Part shown: piece after piece, positions 22,501 through 32,295 of the stretch
How positions within the stretch are numbered: position 1 is the stretch's first letter
How the letters are laid out: the number at the start of each line of letters is the position of its first letter
Source of the DNA: Calycina herbarum
Taxonomy: Eukaryota > Ascomycota > Leotiomycetes > Helotiales > Pezizellaceae
Reading direction: 5' to 3'
NCBI GenBank assembly: GCA_001414485.1
Contig: LLEY01000149.1
Span: forward strand, 62,001-126,000
DNA: 64,000 bases
Notes under the pieces: generated by a model
The model's input: the letters and a program-made list of their open reading frames with translations, nothing else
Databases searched by the model: none
What the model was told of the DNA's origin: nothing
Position numbers and translations under genes: made by a program

Positions 22501-24373
22501 TTTGAAAGATTCGGAAGACGAAATAAGTTGGGGGGCTTCAAATAATATCACAGAATGAATCTGCCTTCAAGAACCCCGAATATGGGGGTCCAAACTTCTG
22601 CACATCTGCGCATTATCGATGTGCGTTTTTGGCGAAACGATAGGTTCACACGCGAGGCTGTGGGAAAACGCCCCCAGGGTTTCTGCCGAACAAATCAGAA
22701 TAGAGTGTGCATATTAGAAATCAGATTTTTTGCTTTTGGTGGGAAAATTTGCCCAAATATCGTTGCGATACGAATGGTAGAGAAGGAACAAGTGGGCTGT
22801 GGTCTGTTTACTGGGCAAGCTGGAAAAAGCGCAATGAGATAGAATAGTTTGGCGCAGTCTTATCATCGTAGTACTCGTGTGCAGAAAAGTAAATATGTTC
22901 CACCATTTAAAGGAATCTGCTTTGAGTTTCTTAGCATTGAATGAGACATACACTCTCATTTTGCAAGCTTACGCTTAATATCAGGCTAATCCAATTTCCG
23001 TGTATCTACTTCGCAGTCGGTCCTAACGCTATATAAATTTAACGCAGAAGACATACTGTGAAGAATATACTAGCGCAAATCCCTATCGTGGGAAGTATAA
23101 CAACCAAAAAACTACATGTTTCAAAACATCAAAACCTACTTCTTCCTCCCCCTCCCTGCAGTCAGCGTCACAGGCGTCAACCCAGTTTCTTAGCATTGAA
23201 TAAGACATACACTCTTATTCTACAAGCTTGCGCTTGATATCAAGCCAATCCAATTTCTGTGTATCTAGTTCTGGGTCTAGATGCCGTGTACATTCAACGC
23301 AGAAGACATTCCTATCAAGAAAACATTAGCACAAATCCCGTCGAGGGAATCGAAACCCACTTCTTCCTCCCTCTCCCCGCAGTCAGCGTCACAGGCGCCA
23401 ATCCCCACTACTCAGCCCTACAAAACCCCCTGCAGCACCAACAACCAGCCTCATCGACCACCCCAGAAATCACCAATCAACCCCAATCGCGCCCAAGAAA
23501 CAACCACATCTCCACATTACTAAAAACCACCTCTTCAAAAAAGCGAATTTACCGGCATCCATTTCTCCACGGTACGGCCCCCAAACTTTCATGCAACGGC
23601 CCAGGGTTATGACATGTTGGTAACTGCGCCCGCTGAGCCGCAACACCGCAACTTTCTGAAGGATTTCATACTCGGCTTTCTTTCTTCAGCCAGACCCCCT
23701 CTAGGTAGTCAACCTGAGAAAGCTGCCTGGTGACTGACAAGAATGACGTACGTTTAAAGTAGCCGAGGTAATGACTCTCATCAGAAGCGGAGGTGGGATT
23801 TCGTTGCTCATAAGTTTTGACCGAAATTTTTGGATAGTGGGAAATAGGGAATGAACAAATATGTGTTATAAAAAAGAAGACAAGAAGGCCAGCGAGAAGA
23901 GATGCCGAAACTGGACGCAGAGGACAATAGGCTGAAAACTGTGATTATGCGGTATGGTAAAGCGTGAAGCAAAAACTCTCCACAACAACGCAACAAAAAT
24001 CCCAACAACACCAAAATTCGAACTTGCCCTTCTTACTCATATTATCCCACCAATGGTATGATCAAAAAATTCCCGAAAAGGCGGAAAGGGTCATGAAAGA
24101 ACGGTTGCTGCGCAGGTCAAAAATAAGGATGAAACGTGTTGGTTCTAAGCCCACTACTAACACTCACGTAAATGTTTCCTTGGAATCCCACGAAATGCAG
24201 AAGTACGTAGATACTATCAACTTCGGACGAAGAATAAAAGGTGACTCGATTTCCCTCTTAGAAATGAATTGTTATAAGAAGAATAGAAAAGAGCAGACAA
24301 ACAAATCGCCTACCTTTGTTTTGTGCAAGAAATTCATTCGACAATAAATAACCTCCATATACAAACCGCCATC
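22501..24373. other. Intergenic stretch between divergent genes, with a tandem duplication
   Basis: It serves as promoter space for the minus-strand ankyrin gene and the plus-strand GPI-protein gene. Short overlapping frames occur (for example 23259-23612), rich in Pro, Thr and Asn, and not convincing. The tandem duplication at 22927-23402 is listed separately. The remaining sequence shows nothing I can name. Confidence 0.4.
22927..23402 (+). repeat. Tandem direct duplication, 259-bp period
   Basis: Copy 1 (22927-23185) and copy 2 (23186-about 23402) both begin TTTCTTAGCATTGAAT and share ACATACACTCT, CAAGCTT.CGCTT, CAATTT.CGTGTATCTA, AACGCAGAAGACAT, TAGCGCAAATCCC-like and TTCTTCCTCCC...GCAGTCAGCGTCACAGGCG. 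Copy 1 carries about 45 extra bases in the middle. Differences are mainly transitions. The second copy sits at the head of a short open frame (23281-23523) without recognisable homology. The duplicated segment may be the 5' end of a lost gene. Confidence 0.65.
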
Positions 24374-25165
24374 ATGAAATTCCTAGAATCTTCATATCCA
24401 GTCTGTTTCCTCGCTGCTGCTACTCTTCTATTCGCCCATGTATCGTTAGCAACACCAACATGTTCAAACATCACCGACGTAACCTTCGACATGGACACCC
24501 AATTCAGCAACACCAGCAAAACCCTTCTTAACACCACTCTCTCCTACCAACCCCTCGATCGCCTCATCTGCCCTAGCGAAAACAAATCCCCTTGTTCCTT
24601 CGAGCGAGGAAAAGCTTACAACCTAACAGCAAACCGCTACCTCAGTTTCTCAAACCTCACATCAGTAACCTCAACGGAAGCTGAAAAAATATATCTCCTC
24701 TCGCATGATGCGTGGCAATTTGGCTTCAATGGAACCACACAGCCTTTCATTGTTCGAACTGCAGTTTTGAATTCTTCCACTCTTGACAAGGCGATGCTGG
24801 ATGTGCAGCCGGGGATGAATGTGAGTTTGGGGTTCAATGTTTATTATATGAAGACGGGGGGGACGCTAGGTGGATGTGCGAATGAGACGTTGAATGGGGT
24901 GAAGTTTCAGGCGCTTGTGCCTTATTTGGATAAGGTTGCGGATTCGATGACAACGAGCCAGGGACAGAAAGTTGAGAATGGGAAGGTGTTGGCGGGTGCT
25001 TGGGAGGCTAGTGGGAATAGTGTTACGGGGACGACTCCACCTGTACCGATAGTAACGAAAGCAGCGGACAAGAAGAATTCTGGGAATAGATTTTTGGGAG
25101 GGGGACAGGTGTCGATGACTTTTGGGGCTCTCCTGGTTGTGATGCTTGGGTTTGGGATGTTGTAA
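24374..25165 (+). CDS. GPI-anchored, N-glycosylated surface protein
   Basis: A single frame of 263 residues starting at the ATG that opens the signal peptide (MKFLESSYPVCFLAAATLLF, cleavage near SLA/TP). The mature protein has about ten N-x-S/T sequons (for example NIT, NTS, NLT, NGT, NVS) and few cysteines. It ends in a small-residue and polar segment (KKNSGNRFLGGG) followed by a hydrophobic tail, MTFGALLVVMLGFGML, the signature of GPI attachment, with the omega site probably near Ser/Gly/Asn in NSGN. Location on the outer plasma membrane or cell wall is inferred. I do not recognise the ectodomain family. CT-rich sequence and CAAACCGCCATC precede the ATG. It has no partner gene nearby. Confidence 0.75.
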   Translation: MKFLESSYPVCFLAAATLLFAHVSLATPTCSNITDVTFDMDTQFSNTSKTLLNTTLSYQPLDRLICPSENKSPCSFERGKAYNLTANRYLSFSNLTSVTSTEAEKIYLLSHDAWQFGFNGTTQPFIVRTAVLNSSTLDKAMLDVQPGMNVSLGFNVYYMKTGGTLGGCANETLNGVKFQALVPYLDKVADSMTTSQGQKVENGKVLAGAWEASGNSVTGTTPPVPIVTKAADKKNSGNRFLGGGQVSMTFGALLVVMLGFGML

Positions 25166-26796
25166 GGGGGGTTTTGTTTTTGAATAGCGATGATACCCAA
25201 TTTATCTTTTTTTAACTTGTGTAGAGGAAAAGGAATTGTGTAACATGACGCGCGCGGAGAACTTCTCCCTATGATATGAAATGTGCAGTTCTCAAGGGGG
25301 AAAGCGTAGGCTGCTTCCCAGGCCGAGAGGTGTAGTGGCCGACACCAGAATTGAGTGGGTCGAGGGGTGGCGAAGTGAAATGTTGCGGGGATTGTCCAGA
25401 AGGGAGAAGTGAACAAGTGTCGCGCGAGATCGTCTTTTCGACCAGAGTTTGGGCGAGGTGGTCATGGTTGCTCTTTCTTTCCCTAACGACATAAAACTCA
25501 ATAGAAAGTCGCTCCGTCCCTACTTACGAGTGCCTCGACTCGGCTCACTCGACCAAATGGACCCACGTCCAGAGTATAAGTATAAATAACCCCCCCCCCT
25601 CCCAATAACACAGATTTTTTGTCGTCGAAAACGAATCGCGGGGATTGCTGAGGATCCGCCTTCACAGCCCGTCCTCTTGTGCTGACTGTCTCATAGTCTC
25701 CCAATTATCACGATATATTGGGTGCATACGACAGGAACTTTGTCTTTCAATCATGCCTTGGAGGATATCCCCGTTGTTAATGTTCGCGGCCCACCACGCT
25801 CGCCTTGCGACAGTTTCAACCGTGACCAAACAGCATTCGGAAGGTATGCTACTTGAAGGCGTTACTATGAATTGCCTCTTCGGTTTGCGTAGATGGATTT
25901 CGGGTGCTTGAGTTGCCCAGTGGAGAATGTCCACGATATTGGTCAGGGTTCAACTGTATCAAATTGATCGCGATGGGAGACTCTGGTATCGTTTTCCGAT
26001 CTGGGGATTTTAGAATGTCAGCAAGTGCATCGAAATTATTGGATGCGATATCAACCTGGAAAAGAAGCAACATAGGAACTTGATGCTTCAGCTAGCTGTA
26101 TCAATTTATTGCTTGTTGATAGAAGTGCTGCTGATGGGTGGTGCCGCTGTCAACTCAGGGGTAGGTTGTTACTTCGTTAGCGCTTACAGACCCCCGGGCG
26201 CAAACTTCCTCGTATTTCACTCTCTTTTCCGTCGACAACAACCAACATCCTCAAAAAACTATATACTTGAGAGTTCTCCGCGACACAGGATTTCATTGCT
26301 AGTGCAATCGAAAATCCAAGGAACTTCAGAAATTCCACACAAATCTACTCTCCAAACTACATTCCTCGGGCATGAAGCCTCCAGCCCCCCTACAAACCTC
26401 GCAAACTTCCATCATTTGCTTTACATTTTTCAAATACTGTCAAACCTATGTCTTGTTGTCTTTCTTTGAATTGTTTTCTGAGCCAGCGATGTTATTATAC
26501 GTGGAAACAAGATCCGCTCGAAGCAAACGTGCCATGACGAGATTTTCTGGAAGCATTCCAGGCCTTGAATTCTGGCTGCTTTGTACTCTGTCTCGCCCGC
26601 AATTGAACCCCTTCATATCGGATCCGGCGAGTATCTTTGTTCAGAACGTGTCCAGCTGCCCACGAGGCTTCCCCAAGCAGTTTTCTTTATTACCCTCTCC
26701 CCATCCGAAAATACTGTCGCCATGAAATAGACGATATTTGTGGGCTAGTGCAAACACAACTTTCATCGAGCATTTTTTCTCCAGTCATCAACTATC
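25166..26796. other. Gene-free stretch
   Basis: A C run at about 25591-25602 and overlapping short frames are present. On the minus strand, 26073-25849 and 25934-25662 are open in two frames that meet at 25850-25930 without an intron. Neither shows a known domain, so I do not call a gene. The last 100 bases lead into the coiled-coil gene. Confidence 0.35.
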
Positions 26797-29499
26797 ATGA
26801 GTTCCGACTATGATCCAGGCGAGGCCGATGTTGATATGGCCGACAACGACGAAAACTTTGAAGAAGAGTTAGAGGCTGAATTAGAGGATGCTCTGGCATC
26901 TAATGACGAGGACGACGAGAATGACGAAGAAGGCGACTATTACTATGGAGGGGGAGGCAAGAATGAGGGCCAAACTTTCGAGGGCAAACCTGTTGAACCT
27001 CCCCGCGCAGATGAACCTCCCTACCAAGACGAACCTGCATACACGGACTTCGAAGAGCTAGAAGACCATCATAAGTACCCCGCTGAAATAATAGATGAGT
27101 CTCACATATCTGACGCCATCCATAAACAAACCGAATTCGAAGAGCCAGAAGATCCTCATAAGATGCTCGCTGAATTAGAAGAGGGAAATCGACATTTGGA
27201 CGCAATCCATAAACAAACAGAATCCCAGCTCCTAGACCTATTATCCCAAGTACCAGAAGAACCAGAACACCCTCGATCGCATCCCGAACACCACCACCAT
27301 ATCCCAGCTCACATTACCGAACTCGTCTCTCCGGTTTCCCGCGTCAAAGAACTTGAAGAAGAAGTAGCAGATCTATACTACCAAATCGAAGGCTCAGGCG
27401 GTTTCAAAGAGCAAATCGGGAACTTGGAAAATACAATCCACCGCGAGGAACTTTCAAAACTCCGTGTCCAGTTGGAACTTATGACCAGAGATCGAGATAA
27501 TCTTCGAAAGGAACTAGAGGAGGCAAATGCTCATGGGACTGAAGATCCTCAAATTGGGTATGCCTTTCGATCCGATGGCACGTATGATTTTGACTTCTTT
27601 AGCACTCCTTTTCCTCCTGATCACGAAAATGCGGGCCCAAATCGGGAAGATCCGAATGTTATTCTTGTGAGTCCGAGAACGATTTCGGAATCAAAGGCTA
27701 GTCAGGATGAGGAGTTTAAGGAGTTAAAGGAGAAATATGATGCTTTGGAAGGAAAATATAATGACTTGGTTGGTGGAGGATCTCATCCGCCATCGGAGGA
27801 CGACCACACGAAACTCAAAGCTTCTGAGGAGATAATAAAGGAACTTCAAGAAGACATTAGCTTCTTCGCCAAACAAATTACCGAATCGGAAGCTGAGAGA
27901 ATGTCCCTTTTGGGAAAAGCAAAGGAAGATTCAGAACAGCTCGCAGCATGGCAACAAAGACTCGAAGATGAAGCTGAGAGGAGCGTCGAACTAACTAAAG
28001 ATTACGCTCACCAGATTACTACAAAAGATGCAGAGATCAAAAAATTGACCGACGAGATTTCTGGATTGAAAGCCCAGCAAGAATTACTAGTTCTCTCACA
28101 GCAAGATTTCATAAACCAACCTCAAGACAGCCCAGACGAAAAAGACCACAAGATAAAAGAGTACGAGGCAAGAATCAAAGACTACGAGGAGAAAATCAAA
28201 GAATACGAGCAAAAAATCGAACACCAAAAGGAAACAATCCAATCTCTAACCTGTTCCCTCTCCTTCCTGCAAGATACCCTCCGCGAATCCATCTCCACAA
28301 ACAGCGCCCCAACCCAAACATTTCCCACCCACCGCAACGCCCTCCGCGACTCCGTCTCCACAACACAAACACCCTCCCCCTCAACCACCGACCCCGAATC
28401 TCAATCCCTACACATCCAACTCCTCGAGAAACAACAAGAAATTTCGGACTTGCAAGAGGTGAAAACTTCATACTCCTCTCTTCGAGAAGTCTATCACAGG
28501 GATGTCTCACAACAACAATCTAAAATCGAAGAACAGAAACAGCAAGGGAAGGCCCTTGTCAACGAACTCCAACGCCGACTTTCTGAGAGTAGAAGGGGAA
28601 AGATTTCTCTGCAGGATAAAATTCTTGCGCTGGGAGGCAGTGTAGATAATCCTCTTATCGGGACGCCTGCTGAGAAGGAGGATCCTATGGAAACTACCGG
28701 GCCATCGAAAACGCAAGCGAAGAAAGAAGAAGTGAAGAAAGCCGAGGAAGAGCTGCAGAAGGTTCGACATGAGAATGTAAATCTACTAAACACCATCACA
28801 GGGTTAAACAAAGTTCTCCAAGAAACAACGCAAGAAAAAGATGGGTTACTAGAGAAGTTAGGCGGCCTAAGCAGGAGATTCGACGATATCGTCAAAGAAG
28901 ACCTCGCTCGACGAAAAAAATCTTTGGACCAAGAAAAAGCCTTTGAGGCCGAGAGTGCGAAACAGAAAAGGATATTCGATGAGAAGGTTCGAAAGATGGA
29001 TGCGGAAATCATGAAAAAGGAACGGAAGAAACCCTCCTCTTCAGCACCTAAATCTCCAACGAACGAACAGACTCAAAAGCGAATCGCAGAACTAGAAGCT
29101 CAGAATACTTCTTTGCTCCAACAACTAGCCGCCCAAGCTCCACCTATCCTTCCACCAAAGAAACCTCAACCTCAACCCAAATCTAAACCTAAACCACCCA
29201 CTAGGAAAGCAGCACCGCCGAAACCAAGACATCCTGCTCAACCACCTGAACCACCCACCCCGAGACCTATGAGGAGTAAACGCGCAACGAGGAATCCGAA
29301 GCCGGTTTATACGTATCCTGCTGTGGCGGTGTTGACGGGGAGGGTTACGAAGAATACGACGAAGCTTAGGGAAGAGGAAAAGGGGGAAGTAGAGGCGTTG
29401 CAGAAGAGCCCGCTTGAGCCGGAGTTAGAGAGGGATCCTGATTGGAGGGAGGAGAAGGGGCGAGGTGTACCGGTGGTTGATGAGGGGGAAGGAAGATGA
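26797..29499 (+). CDS. Long acidic coiled-coil protein
   Basis: One intronless frame of 900 residues. Residues 1-50 are extremely acidic (Asp/Glu runs), followed by Gly/Pro-rich linker. Two related segments at about 85-145 share an FEE.ED.HK and DAIHKQTE pattern, an internal duplication. From about 175 to 790 heptad-type sequence predominates: LRVQLELMTRDRDNLRKELE, the repeat KIKEYEARIKDYEEKIKEYE, then ELQKVRHENVNLLNTITGLN. This implies a long parallel coiled coil with a break near 500-540 (Pro/Thr-rich). Residues about 795-850 are Pro/Lys-rich and very basic, with RSKRATRNPKP before a conserved-looking VYTYPAVAVLTGRV. The charge polarity suggests a scaffold or nuclear/chromatin-linked protein, which is speculation. 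No enzymatic domain. I do not recognise a named orthologue. The start is the first ATG after an in-frame stop. Confidence 0.8.
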   Translation: MSSDYDPGEADVDMADNDENFEEELEAELEDALASNDEDDENDEEGDYYYGGGGKNEGQTFEGKPVEPPRADEPPYQDEPAYTDFEELEDHHKYPAEIIDESHISDAIHKQTEFEEPEDPHKMLAELEEGNRHLDAIHKQTESQLLDLLSQVPEEPEHPRSHPEHHHHIPAHITELVSPVSRVKELEEEVADLYYQIEGSGGFKEQIGNLENTIHREELSKLRVQLELMTRDRDNLRKELEEANAHGTEDPQIGYAFRSDGTYDFDFFSTPFPPDHENAGPNREDPNVILVSPRTISESKASQDEEFKELKEKYDALEGKYNDLVGGGSHPPSEDDHTKLKASEEIIKELQEDISFFAKQITESEAERMSLLGKAKEDSEQLAAWQQRLEDEAERSVELTKDYAHQITTKDAEIKKLTDEISGLKAQQELLVLSQQDFINQPQDSPDEKDHKIKEYEARIKDYEEKIKEYEQKIEHQKETIQSLTCSLSFLQDTLRESISTNSAPTQTFPTHRNALRDSVSTTQTPSPSTTDPESQSLHIQLLEKQQEISDLQEVKTSYSSLREVYHRDVSQQQSKIEEQKQQGKALVNELQRRLSESRRGKISLQDKILALGGSVDNPLIGTPAEKEDPMETTGPSKTQAKKEEVKKAEEELQKVRHENVNLLNTITGLNKVLQETTQEKDGLLEKLGGLSRRFDDIVKEDLARRKKSLDQEKAFEAESAKQKRIFDEKVRKMDAEIMKKERKKPSSSAPKSPTNEQTQKRIAELEAQNTSLLQQLAAQAPPILPPKKPQPQPKSKPKPPTRKAAPPKPRHPAQPPEPPTPRPMRSKRATRNPKPVYTYPAVAVLTGRVTKNTTKLREEEKGEVEALQKSPLEPELERDPDWREEKGRGVPVVDEGEGR

Positions 29500-29896
29500 A
29501 CTTGGGGGTGAGTAGTGGGTGGGGAGAAGGAGGGGTGAGGGGAATAGTGTATTTTATAATTAGCGTGTTTTATGAAATTTTAATTTGTATGTTATGTGGA
29601 GCGTGTGTGTTCGTTTTGCATGAACAAAAAAAACCTTGAAGTGTGATTCTTTTTGGAATAGACAAGGTAAGTAAGAAAAACTGTGAGACTGAAGAAAGGG
29701 TTCAAGATGGCTCGAGGTTTACCAACAAGTTTTGAAAGAGAAGCTAGGATGATATTGCCCCGCTTCATATTACTAGAATCCGCCTTTTTTCCACAGGATA
29801 ACTTCTGGAGACAGATACAAAAAGCCGGAATAAGAATTGTCAAGCGCCAATATCAAATGCATCGCCATAACTTGATATTTGCCAGACAGAGATATT

Positions 29897-31915
29897 GAAA
29901 CAAGGCTGCCATCAAGCCCTTCGTTGACGCTTGGAAATGAAACGACATGCTTAAAACCTGGTGAGATGCAGTAGCACAAATTTAAGACATCCTGTTCGTT
30001 GGCCATACGATCTCCTGACTCTGAGAACTAATAGCGCTGTTCTCTAACTCGTTAATTGACGCTAAGAAAGCCTGATTCTATGAACGAGGGGGAAATGAGG
30101 CTTAAGCTGCCATCCAACCCCTTCGTTGACGCTAAGAAAGCAGTGAAGTTTTGATTCATTCGTCCATTCCCTAAGCATGGGTTTGTTTAAGCGAGATGCG
30201 GTGATACAGCTTGAAGAATTCTGATTTGTTTGTTCTATGTTTCACAGGCAGCAATGGCAAACAAGGCTATTATCCATCTCCTTCGTTGACGCTAAGAAAG
30301 CAGTGATCTTCTTCTTTAGGAAGCGGATTAAATTTCAACCACAAAACTTCCGATTCGTTGAGTATACGGTTTTTTAGACAAGGATGACTTAAGGAAGCCG
30401 CCCTTCGCTGGCGCTAAGAAAATATTAAGGGTCAGACTTTCTTTTTTTACTCTTGAAGCCAAACTTATCTTCATAATTTCCTTGGTAAGATCTGCTGACA
30501 ATAATTATAATTTATACTCAAATTCCTTCACCCATCTACACTGAGAAAGGAGTGTTCATATAAGCTCGCAGATCCTTGTTTTTCTATTTTCAATCCCAAA
30601 CCGAGAGATTGAAACCAGGCTCTGGTGCAAAGAAGGCAATTGTTTTTCTAAATGAAAGTCCAAGGATTCAAGAATTCCTCGAAGCCTTACCTTAACTTTT
30701 CTCGTGAGGAGCAGGTATATAAGGCTGCCATCCAACTCTTTCGCTGACGCTAAGAAAGCAGTGAGCCGCGTTTCTTGCCACTGATATCTGATGTAGAGTC
30801 ATATGCTAGATAAGGGAAACGCAATACACAGCTCCAGACTTCCCATTCGTTGATTGCAAATTCCCTAGGGTTGTATTCGACACCCTCGTTGACTCTAATA
30901 AAGCAGTGCGGACTTCAATCATCGCAAGAGCATAAGCGAGATGCCTAAGAACATTGAAAAAAAGCGCAGCCTCGATTTTTCCAGAAGATCTGCCCCAGGT
31001 GATACTGTGCCCATACAATCTCTTTAAATTTTCGTCGTTGACTTAATAAATTTTAAAAGAAAATAACTTTCCAAATCGATTCCCGTCCAGGTAGGAGTTC
31101 AATTTCAAGAATTCGAATGACTTCATCGAACATTTCCCAAGCACTGAGGTTGTTACGGCCGCTATCAACCCCTTCTTTGACGCTAAGAAAGCAGTGTTAC
31201 ATGGGCTTTCAAAGTTTACATAAGCGAGACGCAGTAATGCAACTGGAAAAACAACCTACTGGCGCATCTTGGACTTGTAAGGCAGAAACCAAATATAAGG
31301 CTACTTTCCAACTCCTTCGTTGGCGCTAAGAAACCAGTGCTGCCATGCGCACGCCCGCCACATGTTCAGGACTGTCAAGATACAGCTCTAAGAAATTACA
31401 TTCGTTCGTTCTGTCTTTACAAGACATCGAACTTGAGCTAAGGCTACAATCCAACCACTTCGTTAACGCTAAGAAAGCAGTGTATAAGACTAGACCGAGA
31501 TGTAATAATACTACCTTGTATTTGCTAGGCAGCGACTAGAGAAACAAGGCTGTAATCTATCTCCTTCGTTGACGCTAAGAAAGCAGTGTATAAGACTAGA
31601 CCGAGATGTAATAATACTGCCCTGTATTTGCTAGGCAGCGACTAGAGAAACAAGGCTGCAATCTATCTCCTTCGTTGACGCTAAGAAAGCAGTGATTTCC
31701 TGCTTTCCTAAATAAGGCATCCACATAAGACCTGCTACAGAGAATTGCCGGCCCACCCTTCGCTTATCCTAAGATTTAGCACTAAGAAAGCAGTGCTTAT
31801 GCAGCCTCCGGAACTCGCCATACTCAATCGGTCTGTTGAAAATCTTCGAGACAGTGAAAACGAGATAAGGATGGTATCTAGCCCGTGGGTTGATGTTAAA
31901 AAAGCGCTGCTCTCC
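29897..31915 (+). repeat. Array of about 15 degenerate repeats with a conserved 25-bp core
   Basis: The core TTCGTTGACGCTAAGAAAG followed by CAGTG recurs near 29918 (partial), 30050, 30119, 30279, 30401 (partial), 30738, 30884, 31033 (partial), 31170, 31313, 31458, 31563, 31669, 31770 and 31889 (partial). It is usually preceded by AAGGCTGCCATCCAACTCC. Many spacers carry a second element, CATAAGCGAGATGC. Spacing is 70-340 bp and irregular at first. It tightens to a perfect 106-bp tandem at 31481-31692, whose two copies differ by three transitions. Every frame of the unit has stops, so it is not a coding repeat now. There are no Cas-like genes and the unit is not palindromic, so it is not a CRISPR. 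The identity of the element is unknown to me. Confidence 0.75.
31481..31692 (+). repeat. 106-bp perfect-register tandem duplication
   Basis: Two consecutive 106-bp units start at TGTATAAGACTAGACCGAG (31481 and 31587). They differ only by A/G and T/C changes (CTACCTTGTA versus CTGCCCTGTA, TGTAATC versus TGCAATC). This is the youngest part of the larger array and gives its unit length. Confidence 0.8.
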
Positions 31916-32295
31916 CAAAGAGGGTAGTCATTATTCCCTTGATTATTGAATGGCCTAAATACCATAAATAAGGCCAATTACTAGCTTGCCAGTCTCCAGT
32001 CTCCCCTCCTACCAAAAAAAGGGGGGGATATTCAAGGGAAACGAAGAAGAAAGAGCAAAAAATATCACCAAAGTGCCATGGGAAAGAGCGGCATCTTCTG
32101 AAACCTTTAATGGGCCTCTGGAACCAGAGGGTCGTGATGAACACAGCAAGAAATTTAAAAATCGCGAAGAATAACAACACCTTTCGAGAATACCACGAAT
32201 ATTTTAAGCACATATGTATATACTCTATTGACATTTCCCATATAATAAACAAAAACACATTACCCCCATCCACCCATCCAAGACAAAAGAAACAT

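Noticed and set aside
25662..26073. Minus-strand gene from two overlapping frames
   Set aside because: The frames meet without splice sites and neither shows a family motif.
29897..31915. CRISPR array
   Set aside because: Repeats are degenerate, spacing is 70-340 bp and the host is a eukaryote; no Cas genes.
29897..31915. Ankyrin- or TPR-like repeat-protein gene
   Set aside because: Parts read like helical repeats (KAAIQLL, HKRDAVMQL) but stop codons are part of the conserved unit in every frame and spacing does not fit 33 or 34 residues.
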